Assembly: GCA_027492275.1 (NCBI GenBank)
Contig: JAPUFC010000093.1
Location: 32,001 to 96,000, forward strand
From: Mesorhizobium sp.
GTDB taxonomy: Bacteria > Pseudomonadota > Alphaproteobacteria > Rhizobiales > Rhizobiaceae
Direction: 5' to 3'
Length of the DNA stretch: 64,000 bases
The first letter of the stretch is position 1; each line of letters begins with the position of its first letter. Shown here piece by piece: positions 9,433 to 20,349 of this stretch. A program made the translations under genes and the position numbers. Under the pieces are notes generated by a model, which saw only the letters and a list, made by a program, of their open reading frames with translations, was not told the DNA's origin and searched no databases.

Positions 9433-10350
9433 TCAGGAAATGGTGTCCTGGAACCACTTCAGGCTGTCGATCTGCTCGCGCGCCGTCTTGCAGGTGAAGC
9501 GCAGGTGGATGTGGTTTGCGCCGAGCGCGTGCAGATTGGCGATCTGGTCCTCGATCTGCGCCTTCGACTTGCCGATCGGATAATAGCCCAGCTCCAGCTC
9601 GACGCTCTTCGGGTCGCGCCCCGCTTCCTGCGCGGCGGCGCCGACCTTGACGATGGCCTCCTGCGCGGCGGCGTCGAGCGTGTCCTGTCCTTCCGCGATC
9701 TGGAACAGCGGGCACCAGCCGTCGCCCTTGCGGCCGATGCGGGTCAGCACCGTGTCCGGCGGCACCGGATTCTCGGTGCGGCCGGCGCCGATCCAGATCG
9801 GGATCGGCTTCTGGATCGGCAGCGGATAGATGTTGACGTGGTCGAGGTCGTGGAAATCGCCCTTGAACTTGACGATCTCCTGCGTCCACAGCATGCGCAG
9901 CACGTCGAGCTGCTCCTCGAAGCGGCGGGCCCGCTTCTTGAAATCCGTCTCCATGGCGCGGAACTCGATCTCGTTGTAGCCGAGGCCGGCCCCGAGCAGC
10001 ATGCGCCCGCCCGACAGATTGTCGACCTGCGCCGCCTGCTTGGCGACGAGCGCGGTCTGGCGCTGCGGCAGGCCGAGCACGCCGGTCACAAACTTGATCC
10101 GCGAGGTCATGGCGCTGAGGTAGCCCATCAGCACGAAGACCTCGTTGAAATTGCTCTTGTGGGTGTAGGGCGTGTAGACCATGCCCGGCTGCTGGGACAC
10201 GTCGACGCCGACGATGTGGTCGATGAAGCGCACCTTGTCGTAGCCGTTCGCCTCGGCCGTCTTCACGAACTCGATCATGCCGTCGAAGTCATTGAGATGC
10301 GTGAACTGATTCACGTTGACCGCATATTTGACGACCTGATGCGCTTTCAT
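9433..10350 (-). CDS. LLM-class (luciferase-like) flavin- or F420-dependent oxidoreductase
   Basis: 305 residues, a complete TIM-barrel LLM protein. It has the conserved SGGRMLLGAGLGYNEIEF loop, the RIKFVTGV strand and PIPIWIGAGR. The family uses FMNH2 or F420H2 to reduce or mono-oxygenate organic substrates. The adjoining F420 operon and a shared B-box favour F420, but no residue settles this by eye. The ATG at 10350 follows GGAGGCCGTC; the open frame to 10383 is not used. It has its own promoter: TTGACA (10406-10411) inside the end of cofC, with the -10 region covered by the B-box 10369-10386. Confidence 0.87.
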   Translation of the reverse strand: MKAHQVVKYAVNVNQFTHLNDFDGMIEFVKTAEANGYDKVRFIDHIVGVDVSQQPGMVYTPYTHKSNFNEVFVLMGYLSAMTSRIKFVTGVLGLPQRQTALVAKQAAQVDNLSGGRMLLGAGLGYNEIEFRAMETDFKKRARRFEEQLDVLRMLWTQEIVKFKGDFHDLDHVNIYPLPIQKPIPIWIGAGRTENPVPPDTVLTRIGRKGDGWCPLFQIAEGQDTLDAAAQEAIVKVGAAAQEAGRDPKSVELELGYYPIGKSKAQIEDQIANLHALGANHIHLRFTCKTAREQIDSLKWFQDTIS

Positions 10351-10368
10351 GACGGCCTCCCTGGAGCA

Positions 10369-10386
10369 AACTTGTATAGGCAAGTT
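10369..10386 (-). promoter_or_regulatory. B-box 1, upstream of the LLM oxidoreductase
   Basis: AACTTG (10369-10374), six bases, CAAGTT (10381-10386): a perfect 6+6 inverted repeat with TATAGG between, containing GTATAGGC, close to the GntR/HutC core GTMTAKAC. It begins 19 bp before the start codon and overlaps the probable -10 (ATAACT) of a promoter whose -35 is TTGACA at 10406-10411, which suggests repression. Confidence 0.65.
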
Positions 10387-10407
10387 ATGCTATAGAAAAT
10401 CCTCTTG

Positions 10408-11067
10408 TCAAGACATCAGGAGGGTGGACGCCGGCCCGCGGCCGGCCTTCCGCAACGTTGCCAGGTCTTCCGGGCGGTCGAGGTCGAAGGCGAGCCGGTC
10501 ATGGCGGATCACGGTGGGCTCGACGCCGCGCGCGCGGGCGGCCCTTCGGTGCAGGGCGAAGCTGTCGGGACCGTAGGAGAAGGGGAAGTCGCGGCGCAGC
10601 CCCGCCGACAGCACCAGCAGGTTGGTCCCCGTCTGCGCCGCGTCCGGAGCGATGCCGGCGGCTTCGACCTGCTCGGCCGTGCGGCGCAGCAGGCCGGCCG
10701 AGATCAGCGGCAGGTCGATCGGCAGCACGATCAGCCCGGGAAGCGGGGCGTCTCCGGCCAGTGCCGCGTCCGGCAGGGTCCGCAGCGCCGTCAGCAGCGC
10801 GTTGGCGCCGTGGATCGCGGCGTTCAGGCCCTGGCCGTTCTCGGCGATGGCGCGCGCGCCGAGTTGCGAGGCGAGCGCCAGCACCTCGGCGTCGGCGCTC
10901 ACCACCGCCACGTTTCCCGCGCCGGCGGCCTGGAGCGCTGCCTGCACCGTATGCCGGAACAGGCCGCGGCACAGTCGCGCGCGCGCCGCTGGCGACAGGA
11001 CCGGCGCCAGCCGCGACTTGCCGGCGGTGAAGCGCTTGCACGGGACGACGATCTCGAAGGCCTTCAT
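10408..11067 (-). CDS. cofC: 2-phospho-L-lactate (or phosphoenolpyruvate/3-phosphoglycerate) guanylyltransferase
   Basis: 219 residues, CofC/FbiD family, GT-A-like nucleotidyltransferase fold. It has VPCKRFTAGKSRLAPVLS at the N-terminus (GTP binding), VVSADAEV and the metal-binding VLPIDLPLIS. It makes the GDP- or GPP-like activated C3 acid used by CofD. The acid differs between lineages (2-phospholactate, PEP or 3-phosphoglycerate) and the sequence does not tell which. Last gene of the F420 operon; its ATG overlaps the cofD stop by four bases. Confidence 0.9.
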   Translation of the reverse strand: MKAFEIVVPCKRFTAGKSRLAPVLSPAARARLCRGLFRHTVQAALQAAGAGNVAVVSADAEVLALASQLGARAIAENGQGLNAAIHGANALLTALRTLPDAALAGDAPLPGLIVLPIDLPLISAGLLRRTAEQVEAAGIAPDAAQTGTNLLVLSAGLRRDFPFSYGPDSFALHRRAARARGVEPTVIRHDRLAFDLDRPEDLATLRKAGRGPASTLLMS

Positions 11068-12020
11068 GTCCGGCGTCCAAGCCGTCCGGCGAAGTCGAGG
11101 CATTCGCGCGCCAGCCGCTCGCGGCCGTCCTCGTCGCGCATGATCGCGTCGGTCGCCAGCACCGCCATGCCGAGGGCGTGGATCGCCTCGGCGTCGGCGG
11201 AATCGGCATGGTCGATGACGAAGCCGTCGACCAGCCCGGCATAGCGCCGCGCCACGCCGAGCGCGGAGGCCGCATGGCCGAGTTCGCGCATCATCTTGGC
11301 CGCCGGTCCCTTGATCGCCGCGCCGCCGACGATGGGGGAGACAGCCACGATCGGCGCCCCGGCGTTCCCGATCGCCTCGCGCAGGCCGGGCACCGACAGG
11401 ATCGGGTCGATGCTGACGTAAGGGTTGGACGGGCACACCACGATCGCCTCCAGCGCCGGCGAGCCCAGCGCTGCCAGCGCCTCGGGCGTCGGCCGCGCCC
11501 GCTCGATGCCGTCGAAGCGGAATCCGGTCACCGGCACGTCGCAGCGCAGGCGCACGAAATAGTCCTGGAAGGGCAGGTCGCCCTGCGGCGTCGACACGAT
11601 CGTCGGCACGGGCGTGTCGCTCATAGGCAGGATGGCGCTGGCGATGCCGAGCGCGCCGGCGAGGTCGGCGACGATGGCGGTCAGCCTTTCGCCCCGGCGC
11701 AGGCGCTCGCCGCGCAGTGCGTGCAGCGCCACGTCGCGATCGCCGAGGCGGAACCAGTCGGGCCCGCCGAGCCGCGCCAACTGGTCCATGAAGGCCCAGC
11801 TCTCGCCCTCGACGCCCCAGCCCTGCGCACGGTTGGCGATGCCGCCGAGCGTGTAGAGCACCGTGTCGATGTCGGGGGAGATGTTGAGCCCGACATGCAC
11901 GAAGTCGTCGCCGGTGTTGACGATCACGGCGAGCCCTTCGGCGTCGATCCGCGCCAGCCCGTGCGCGAGCTTCGCGCCGCCGACGCCGCCGGCCAGCGCC
12001 ACGATGCGCGTCTTCCTCAT
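11064..12020 (-). CDS. cofD: 2-phospho-L-lactate transferase (F420-0 or dehydro-F420-0 forming)
   Basis: 318 residues, normal length for CofD/FbiA. The N-terminal VALAGGVGGAKLAHGLA loop and VIVNTGDDFVHVGLNISPD bind the nucleotide and the deazaflavin Fo. VCPSNPYVSIDPIL and VAVSPIVGGAAIKGPAAKMM are strongly conserved in the family. It joins the activated C3 phospho-acid to Fo. It overlaps cofE upstream and cofC downstream by four bases each. Confidence 0.95.
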   Translation of the reverse strand: MRKTRIVALAGGVGGAKLAHGLARIDAEGLAVIVNTGDDFVHVGLNISPDIDTVLYTLGGIANRAQGWGVEGESWAFMDQLARLGGPDWFRLGDRDVALHALRGERLRRGERLTAIVADLAGALGIASAILPMSDTPVPTIVSTPQGDLPFQDYFVRLRCDVPVTGFRFDGIERARPTPEALAALGSPALEAIVVCPSNPYVSIDPILSVPGLREAIGNAGAPIVAVSPIVGGAAIKGPAAKMMRELGHAASALGVARRYAGLVDGFVIDHADSADAEAIHALGMAVLATDAIMRDEDGRERLARECLDFAGRLGRRT

Positions 12021-12787
12021 CGGAACAGGTCCATCTGGCGCGGGCGCACAAGCTCGGCGGCGCTGCCGTCGGTCATGGGGTAGGGGAAGCCGCGCATGTG
12101 GACGATCGGCCGGCCTTCGTTCGCCTGTCCCATCATCAGCGAGGCCGCTGCCGCCGCCTCGTCGGCGACGCCGAGCTCGGAGGTCTGCAGCAGCCGCCCC
12201 GTCCGGTCGGGCTTGCCGCGCAGGTCGAGCAGTCCCGGCATTCCGGCCACGCCGATCGCCGTGCCGACCGTGCCCAGCCGCCAGGCGCGCCCAAAACTGT
12301 CGTTGATGATGACGCCGATGGTTTTGCCCACGCGGGCGCGGATATCGTCGCGGATGCGGGCGGCGCTGGCGTCCGGGTCGGCGGGCAGCAGCAGCACGCT
12401 TTCCTCGCCGCTGTCGCCCTCGACGTTGGACGCGTCGATGCCCGCATGTGCCATCACCATGCCGCGCCGGTCCTCCACGATGATCGCGCCGGGCCGGCAG
12501 CGCAGCACCTCGACCGTTTCCGACAGGATCAGCTCGACGATGCGCGGATCCTTGTCGGCTTGGCGTCCCAGCTCCACCGCGCGCGCCGAGGGCGTCACGC
12601 CGGCGAGCTTGACCCGCCGCCCTTCGGCCTTCGACACCACCTTCTGCGCAAAGACGAGAATATCGCCGTCGCGGAGCTCGATGCCGCTGGTGGCGATCCC
12701 GGCAATCGCGATGCCGGCGAGGTCCGCCCCCGCCGCGACGGTCGGGACGCCGGCAAGGGCGGTGACGGTGAGGCTTGGCGCGTTCAT
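12017..12787 (-). CDS. cofE: coenzyme F420-0:L-glutamate ligase
   Basis: 256 residues, the size of stand-alone archaeal-type CofE. It adds glutamates to F420-0 using GTP. Visible motifs are GIATSGIELRDGDILVFAQKVVSKAEGR at the start (described in two parts), the metal-binding HAGIDASNVEGD segment and IINDSFGRAWRLG. The C-terminal nitroreductase-like domain found in mycobacterial FbiB, which reduces dehydro-F420-0, is absent. Four-base overlap with cofD; 16 bp after npdG. Confidence 0.93.
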   Translation of the reverse strand: MNAPSLTVTALAGVPTVAAGADLAGIAIAGIATSGIELRDGDILVFAQKVVSKAEGRRVKLAGVTPSARAVELGRQADKDPRIVELILSETVEVLRCRPGAIIVEDRRGMVMAHAGIDASNVEGDSGEESVLLLPADPDASAARIRDDIRARVGKTIGVIINDSFGRAWRLGTVGTAIGVAGMPGLLDLRGKPDRTGRLLQTSELGVADEAAAAASLMMGQANEGRPIVHMRGFPYPMTDGSAAELVRPRQMDLFR

Positions 12788-12803
12788 GGGTCCGGCTGTT
12801 GGC

Positions 12804-13466
12804 TCAAGGCAGATTGGTGATCCGGATTCCCGAACCCGTCGACTTGTAGCGCCGGTTGATGACGATCAGCAACGATGTCATCGCCTCGACCGCCGCGGCA
12901 TTGCAAACCGGCCCGGCATAGAGGCCGCGCAGGCCGATGGCCTCGGCCAGTCCGATCACCGTGTCGCAGGCCTCGGCGTCGTCGCCGCACACCAGCACGT
13001 CGCAGTCAACCTCGTGGTGCAGGTCCTTGAGATGGTGCGCCGAGACGTTCTGGAAGGCGGCCACCACCTTGACCTCGGGCCCGAGCTTCGCCTGCAGGCT
13101 GGCGACGGCCGAGCCGCCTTCGGGCAGTTGCACGCGGCTGACCTTCGGCGGCACCAGCGGCACGGTGGCGTCGATCAGGATCTTGCCGGCGAGATGCGGC
13201 TTCAGCGCCTCGGCGGTCGCCGTCTGGCCGGCATAGGGCACGGCCATCAGCACGATGTCCGCCTTCGCCGCCGCTTCCGCGCTTGCCGCGCCGCTGGCGA
13301 TGTCGGTGCCCAGCGCCGCGTTGATCCCCTGCGCCGCTTCGGCCGCCTTGCCCGTCTCGCGCGAACCGATGATGACGGGGAACCCGGCCTTGGCGAGGCG
13401 CAGCGCCAGGCCGCCGCCCTCCGCGCCGCTGCCGCCGATCACGGCGATGGTCTGCTTGGCTGTCAT
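12804..13466 (-). CDS. npdG: NADPH:F420 oxidoreductase (Fno/NpdG)
   Basis: 220 residues. The N-terminal Rossmann fold begins [19 protein letters not shown] and is followed by IGSRETGKA, the NADP 2'-phosphate-binding Ser-Arg. The middle reads [10 protein letters not shown] and the C-terminal part [14 protein letters not shown] matches the F420-binding region of Fno. It recycles oxidised F420 to F420H2 with NADPH. Two starts are possible: ATG 13466, preceded by GGAGG at 5 bp (chosen), or ATG 13493, which overlaps the fbiC stop by four bases and adds nine residues. Confidence 0.92.
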   Translation of the reverse strand: MTAKQTIAVIGGSGAEGGGLALRLAKAGFPVIIGSRETGKAAEAAQGINAALGTDIASGAASAEAAAKADIVLMAVPYAGQTATAEALKPHLAGKILIDATVPLVPPKVSRVQLPEGGSAVASLQAKLGPEVKVVAAFQNVSAHHLKDLHHEVDCDVLVCGDDAEACDTVIGLAEAIGLRGLYAGPVCNAAAVEAMTSLLIVINRRYKSTGSGIRITNLP

Positions 13467-13489
13467 GGGTTCCTCCGGGGATTTTTGCG

Positions 13490-15904
<2,415 letters not shown>

Positions 15905-15971
15905 CGGCCTCCGTCTCCCCCGATTTCCGGATCAGGCCAAGATGAGCCTACAAATCCCGCAACGCTTTGAA

Positions 15972-15989
15972 AAGTTGCATGGACAAGTT
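15972..15989 (-). promoter_or_regulatory. B-box 2 and promoter of the F420 operon
   Basis: On the minus strand AACTTG, six bases, CAACTT (one mismatch from perfect symmetry). The operon promoter reads TTGACC (16008-16013) followed after 17 bp by TAACTT; the last five bases of this -10 are the first five bases of the B-box. The fbiC ATG is 68 bp downstream. Binding here would block RNA polymerase. Confidence 0.62.
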
Positions 15990-16111
15990 AGATCATCCTC
16001 CTCTTGTGGTCAATATTGCGAAGCAGCCGGCCTGTCGTCCGCCCTCTTGGCTTGGATGGCGGGACCATGCCGCAGCGCGCCGCTCCGTTCAACAGGATTT
16101 GACCATACTAC

Positions 16112-16132
16112 ATAGAGAATATCATTCTCCAT
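16112..16132 (+). promoter_or_regulatory. A-box 1 with promoter of the SsuABC-like operon
   Basis: ATAGAGAAT, ATC, ATTCTCCAT: 8 of 9 bases symmetric. Twelve bases downstream lies TTGCCC (16145-16150), then exactly 17 bp, then TATGGA (16168-16173). The operator centre is therefore near -58 from the expected start, an activator-like position. The 15905-16286 gap otherwise holds only B-box 2 and the ribosome-binding site GGAGG at 16277-16281. Confidence 0.7.
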
Positions 16133-16286
16133 AAGAAATTTTCCTTGCCCAGCAGGGGCAGGTGGCCTATGGATGAGGACAGGAGGACGGTACCGGGCGA
16201 CGGCGGTTCACGCCAGCCGCTTCGGTCGCGGGTCGGCTGGACGCCGCGAACGCAGCAAGTCCCGGCGGCATCTGTTGGAGGATGAA

Positions 16287-17327
16287 ATGGCATCATCAGG
16301 GGCGCTTCGCGTTGGTCGGACCCGCCGTGCGGCGGTATCGGCGCTGGTTGCCGCGGCCTGCCTCTCCTGGTCCATCGCGGCGCGGGCCGAGGACGAGATC
16401 CGCATCGCGGCGGCAGCCATCAACGTCGCCCACAGCGCTGTGGCGCTCGCCGCCGCCAAGCCCGACGTGTTCGGCAGGCACGGCATCAAGGTGACGGTCA
16501 ACGATCTGCGCGGCGCCTCGCCGAACTGCATCGCGGCGCTGATCTCCGAGGCGGCCGATCTCTGCCAGGTCGGCACCACGACCGGCACCGACGCAATCGC
16601 CGAGGGCGCGGACCTTGTCGCCGTCGCCGTCCTGACCGGCCCCGTCGCCGAGATCGTGCTGTCGAAGCAGGCGGCCGACAGGCTGAGCGTCAAGGCGGAC
16701 GGGCCGATCGCCGACCGCGTCGCCGCCATGAAGGGCCTGAACATCGTCACTTCCGCGCCGGGAAGCGCCAACTACACCATCCTCGATTCGCTGATGGGCA
16801 CGGTCGGCTCCTCGATCTCCGACATCCGTTACCGCACGCTGGCCGATGTGCCGGCGATGATCGAGGCGATCCGCAATCAGCAGATCGACGGCGCGTTCTG
16901 GGTCATCGGATCGCTGGCGCCGGTGATCAAGGACGGCACCGGCGTCCGCTGGATCAGCCTGGCGCGCGGCGACGTCGAGCAGTATCTCGGCCTGCCCTTC
17001 ACCTCGGTCTTCGCGCGGCGCGGCTGGGCGGAGAAGAATCCCGACCTCGTCAAGCGCGTCCACGACGCCTATGCCGACGCCGTCGCCGAGCTCAAGAACG
17101 ATCCGCAGGCCTCGTCGGAGCTGATCCGCAAGAAGTTCTTCCCGGACCTCGCGCCAGACCTATGGAACGACGGCTACGAGCAGGGCCGGTTGTCCTTCCT
17201 CGACGGCGCCAGGGTGACGGCCCAGTCGTGGCAAGCTTTCCTCGATCTGCAAAAGAAGACGTCGGGCAAGGACTACACCGCCGCCGCGTTCGACAGGGCG
17301 GTGCTGCCGACGGCGCGGGATCAGTGA
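16287..17327 (+). CDS. ABC transporter substrate-binding protein, SsuA/THI5-like (paralogue 1)
   Basis: 346 residues with a signal peptide (hydrophobic VSALVAAACLSW, cleavage near ARA-EDE). A periplasmic binding protein of the NMT1/THI5-SsuA class that presents small organic molecules to the ABC permease encoded next. It has the segment NCIAALISEAADLCQVGTTTG near mature residue 60 (quoted here in shortened sense), shared with the proteins at 33399 and 60543. The ATG at 16287 follows GGAGG and fits the signal peptide; the longer frame from 16173 would put about 38 charged residues before it. Confidence 0.9.
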   Translation: MASSGALRVGRTRRAAVSALVAAACLSWSIAARAEDEIRIAAAAINVAHSAVALAAAKPDVFGRHGIKVTVNDLRGASPNCIAALISEAADLCQVGTTTGTDAIAEGADLVAVAVLTGPVAEIVLSKQAADRLSVKADGPIADRVAAMKGLNIVTSAPGSANYTILDSLMGTVGSSISDIRYRTLADVPAMIEAIRNQQIDGAFWVIGSLAPVIKDGTGVRWISLARGDVEQYLGLPFTSVFARRGWAEKNPDLVKRVHDAYADAVAELKNDPQASSELIRKKFFPDLAPDLWNDGYEQGRLSFLDGARVTAQSWQAFLDLQKKTSGKDYTAAAFDRAVLPTARDQ

Positions 17328-17661
17328 CGGGTAGGGCCCCCGCTCCGGGTGGTGTTGCCGAAACCCGTTCTCTATCGAGAACATGCCCCCTTGCCGGGCG
17401 AAAAGGGATGACGCTAGAGTGGCTGTCGGGAGGAACGGGAAGGAGATCGGCGGCGGCGCGTCCATGGGCGCCGCGTGGCCGCGATCGTCTTCCGCATCGC
17501 GCATCGCCGATGGGCATGCGCCGCTTTCGAAGCCGCTGCCGGCGATCGGAGGGCTGCCGCGAGGCGGCTTGAACTAAGGCCGTATTGCGGACCTTGCGCG
17601 GATAGACGCCTTTACCCGCGGCAGGGGTCGACCCGCCGCCGGGCAGAACGGAGGAGCCAGG
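17328..17661 (+). other. 334-bp intercistronic gap, binding protein to ATPase
   Basis: No convincing gene. One exact inverted repeat, GTTCTC-TATC-GAGAAC (17367-17382), lies 40 bp after the binding-protein stop. It could form a small hairpin or be an inverted relative of the A-box half-site. GGAG precedes the ATPase start. The gap may allow separate expression of the binding protein. Confidence 0.5.
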
Positions 17662-18414
17662 ATGCTGCTGGATATCAGGAACGTCGACTTCGGCTATCAG
17701 AACGAGCAGCCGCTTCTTGTCGATTTCAGCATGCACATCAAGAAAGGCGAGTTCGTCGCTTTGCTCGGTCCCAGCGGCTGCGGCAAGTCCACGCTGCTCA
17801 ACCTCGCCGCTGGCCTGCTGACGCCGCTCGACGGCGAGGTGGATTTCGGCGGCAACGCGCTGCATGGCCTGAACCGGCAGGTCGGCTACATGACGCAGGG
17901 CGACACGCTGCTGCCGTGGATGTCGGTGTCGAAGAACATCCTGCTGCCGCTGGAGCTGCGCGGGGTGCCACGCGCCGAACGCCAGCAGAAGCTGGAGCGG
18001 GCGCTGAAGCTGGTCAACCTGGTCGAGGCGCGCGACAAGTTCCCGTCGGAACTGTCGGGCGGCATGAAGCGCCGCGCGCTGCTCGCCCGCTCGATCATCT
18101 ACGAGCCGCCGATGCTCCTGATGGACGAGCCGTTCGGCGCGCTCGACGCGCAGCTTCGCGAGACCATGCATCAGGAGCTGCTCGATACGGTCAACCGCAT
18201 GGACGAGAGCGTGCTCTTCGTCACGCACGACATTTCGGAGAGCATTCTGCTGGCCGACCGCATCATCGTGCTCGGCAACCGGCCGCTCAGGGTGATGGAG
18301 GAGATCCGCCTGCCCTGGGGCAAGGACCGCAATCTCAACGAGATTCGCGGCTGCGACGAATATGTGCGCCTCGAACATCATCTGCGCGACCTGCTGCGCA
18401 TGTCGAAACACTGA
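17662..18414 (+). CDS. ABC transporter ATP-binding protein, SsuB/TauB type
   Basis: 250 residues, one nucleotide-binding domain. Walker A is LGPSGCGKST (about 36-45), the Q-loop region reads MTQGDTLLPWMSV, the signature is ELSGGMKRRALLARS and Walker B is MLLMDEPFGALDA, with the switch histidine in VLFVTHDISE. It energises the permease at 18430, probably with the binding protein at 16287 and perhaps with the two orphan paralogues at 33399 and 60543. No other ATPase of this type is in the window. Confidence 0.94.
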   Translation: MLLDIRNVDFGYQNEQPLLVDFSMHIKKGEFVALLGPSGCGKSTLLNLAAGLLTPLDGEVDFGGNALHGLNRQVGYMTQGDTLLPWMSVSKNILLPLELRGVPRAERQQKLERALKLVNLVEARDKFPSELSGGMKRRALLARSIIYEPPMLLMDEPFGALDAQLRETMHQELLDTVNRMDESVLFVTHDISESILLADRIIVLGNRPLRVMEEIRLPWGKDRNLNEIRGCDEYVRLEHHLRDLLRMSKH

Positions 18415-18429
18415 CCCGGACAGGCGAGG

Positions 18430-19299
18430 ATGGACAAGATGACCGCCCACACTTCCGATTCCATGCCGGTTCCGCGCCAAGCGTCGGCCGCGCAGAAGCC
18501 CAGGCGGCGCGCGCCGGTCCGCATCAGCGAATCGCGGCGCCGGATCGAGAACCTCGTCCTGCAGGTCCTGCTGATCGGCTCGTTCCTGCTTCTGTGGGAA
18601 TACGCCTCCGACCGCTGGGTGCCGAAGCTCATGGTGTCCAAGCCCAGCGACATCGGCAGCACCATCTGGCGCTGGCTCCTCGACGGCACCTTCGCCACCA
18701 ATCTGTGGGTCACCATCCAGGCCACCATCGGCGGCTTCCTGCTCGGCACCAGCGCCGGCATGCTGCTGGGCTTCCTCACCGGCTCGATCCGCCGCGTCGG
18801 CGAGGTGCTGCAGCCGATCGTGACGGCCTTCTACACCCTGCCGCGCCTGGCGCTGGCGCCGCTCTTCCTGCTGTGGTTCGGCCTCGGCATGGAGTTCCGC
18901 ATCATGTTCTCGGCGACGATCGTGTTCTTCCTCGTCTACTACAACACCTATTTCGGCGTGCGCGAGGTGAGCCGCGAGCTGATCTCGGCGGTGCGCATCA
19001 TGGGCGCCAACCACTTCCAGGTGGCGTGGCGCGTCATCATCCCGTCGGCGCTGGTGTGGGTCGCCGCCGGCCTCAAGATATCGGTGCCCTATTCGCTCGT
19101 CGGCGTGGTCGTGGCCGAGATGCTGGCCTCGGATCAGGGCATGGGCTTCCTGCTCGCCCGCGGCGCCAGCCAGTTCTCCGCCGCGCAGACCTTCGCGGCG
19201 ATCTCCGGCCTGCTGGTCGTGGCCCTGATCGTCGACTGGCTGATCACCCGCGTCACCAACTACGCGCTGCGCTGGAAGACCGCCGGCCAGCAGAACTGA
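18430..19299 (+). CDS. ABC transporter permease, SsuC/TauC type
   Basis: 289 residues. After a basic N-terminus there are about six membrane segments (e.g. LLIGSFLLLWEYAS, MLLGFLTGSI, IMFSATIVFFLVYYN, LLVVALIVDWLI). The cytoplasmic EAA loop is ELISAVRIMGANHFQVAWRV, which docks on the ATPase. It forms a homodimeric channel for a small organic substrate. It starts 15 bp after the ATPase stop. The next gene is convergent, with a large inverted repeat between. Confidence 0.93.
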   Translation: MDKMTAHTSDSMPVPRQASAAQKPRRRAPVRISESRRRIENLVLQVLLIGSFLLLWEYASDRWVPKLMVSKPSDIGSTIWRWLLDGTFATNLWVTIQATIGGFLLGTSAGMLLGFLTGSIRRVGEVLQPIVTAFYTLPRLALAPLFLLWFGLGMEFRIMFSATIVFFLVYYNTYFGVREVSRELISAVRIMGANHFQVAWRVIIPSALVWVAAGLKISVPYSLVGVVVAEMLASDQGMGFLLARGASQFSAAQTFAAISGLLVVALIVDWLITRVTNYALRWKTAGQQN

Positions 19300-19328
19300 G
19301 CGCGGCGAAGCAGAGGATCGAAGGGCCG

Positions 19329-19489
19329 GGCCGGTTGAAGCGTCTCTGCGCCCCCTCCACCGCCTAGGGCGGTCCCCCTCCCCCGTAAACGGGGGAGGAT
19401 CGGCGTTGCGGCCGGCATCTCCTCCCCTGCGAAGCGGGGGAGGGGGACCACGAAGTGGTGGAGGGGGCGCAGAGACGCTTCAACCGGCC
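19329..19489. repeat. 161-bp intergenic inverted repeat (convergent terminator-like element)
   Basis: The arms 19329-19361 and 19457-19489 are exact inverted copies over 33 bp. The inner parts (CCCCCTCCCCCG and CGGGGGAGGGGG types) continue the pairing, so the whole element can fold into one long hairpin. It fills the space between two convergent genes and ends one base before the GntR stop. It resembles dispersed GC-rich palindromes of Rhizobiales. It is not a CRISPR or an IS end: there is a single pair of arms and no gene inside. Confidence 0.75.
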
Positions 19490-19490
19490 T

Positions 19491-20237
19491 TCACCCCGCC
19501 TTGCGGTCGAGCGCGATCCGCACCTTGTAGCGGCCGGCCGGAAAGTGCGCCAGGCCGATCTCCACCACCTTGCCGTCGCTGCCGTGGAAGAGCGTGCGCA
19601 CCAGAAGCACGGGGCTGCCGATGGCGATGTTGAGCCGTGAGGCGATGTTGGCGTCGGCCTCGGCCGCCTCGATGGTCTGGACGACGCGCCGCACCACGAC
19701 GCCGTATTCGCGCTCGATGATCGGATAGATCTCGTTCTCCCGGTCGAGGAATGTCACGACCCCGCCGTAGCGCGGGTCGACATAGACCTCCGAGAGGCAG
19801 AAGGGCGCGCCGCCGGCTTCGCGGCTGCGCAGGATGGCGATGCGGATCCACTCGCTGTCGGGCGCGCAGTCGAGCCGCCGCGCCAGCGCCTCGCCGACGC
19901 GGATGTGCTCGGTCCCGAGCAGCGTGGAGTGGGTGGACTTGGCGTATTCCAGCAGTTCGCCCACCGAGCGAACCGAGTTGACGAAGCCGCTCTCTGGATT
20001 GCTCGAGGCCAGCACCGAGCGCGCGCCGCGCCGGCGGGTCAAATAGCCCAGGTCCTGCAGTTCGCGCAGCGCCTCGCGCACTGTGTTGCGGCCGACGCCG
20101 AAACGGTCGACCAGTTCCATCTCGGACGGCAGCAGCCCGTTCACGGCCCATGCGCCTTGCTGGATCTCGCGGATCAGCGTCGTGCTGATGTCCTTGTAGC
20201 CGAGCGTCCGTTTCCTCGGCTTCGCCTCCGGTTGCAT
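19491..20237 (-). CDS. GntR-family (HutC/UTRA) transcriptional regulator 1
   Basis: 248 residues. The N-terminal winged helix (LVDRFGVGRNTVREALREL, residues about 43-61) is followed by a UTRA effector domain ending SPVLLVRTLFHGSDGKVVEIG. It aligns along its whole length with the regulator at 35604; that alignment fixes the start at ATG 20237 rather than 20354. Such proteins usually repress and are released by a pathway metabolite. A B-box about 113 bp upstream suggests autoregulation. It is the best in-window candidate, with its paralogue, to bind the B-boxes. Confidence 0.9.
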   Translation of the reverse strand: MQPEAKPRKRTLGYKDISTTLIREIQQGAWAVNGLLPSEMELVDRFGVGRNTVREALRELQDLGYLTRRRGARSVLASSNPESGFVNSVRSVGELLEYAKSTHSTLLGTEHIRVGEALARRLDCAPDSEWIRIAILRSREAGGAPFCLSEVYVDPRYGGVVTFLDRENEIYPIIEREYGVVVRRVVQTIEAAEADANIASRLNIAIGSPVLLVRTLFHGSDGKVVEIGLAHFPAGRYKVRIALDRKAG

Positions 20238-20349
20238 GCCATCCCCGTTTCCGCCCGCCAGGCCGTCCGTATCGTCACGTTCGGACCGCAGCACTTTATC
20301 GTGGACAGTCCCGGCCGCGTCAACGCCTCCGCCGGCTTCGAAAAACCTA

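Noticed and set aside
10408-12051. An apparent 547-residue CofD-CofC fusion frame
   Set aside because: The first part is an out-of-phase reading of cofD. CofC starts at 11067 with a four-base overlap.
17367-17382. GTTCTC-TATC-GAGAAC as a further A-box
   Set aside because: The halves are in the opposite order (CTC..GAG) and spacing to that of the A-box; it is recorded as an inverted repeat only.
19329-19489. CRISPR array or IS terminal repeats
   Set aside because: There is one pair of inverted arms, no regularly spaced direct repeats, and no transposase or cas gene.
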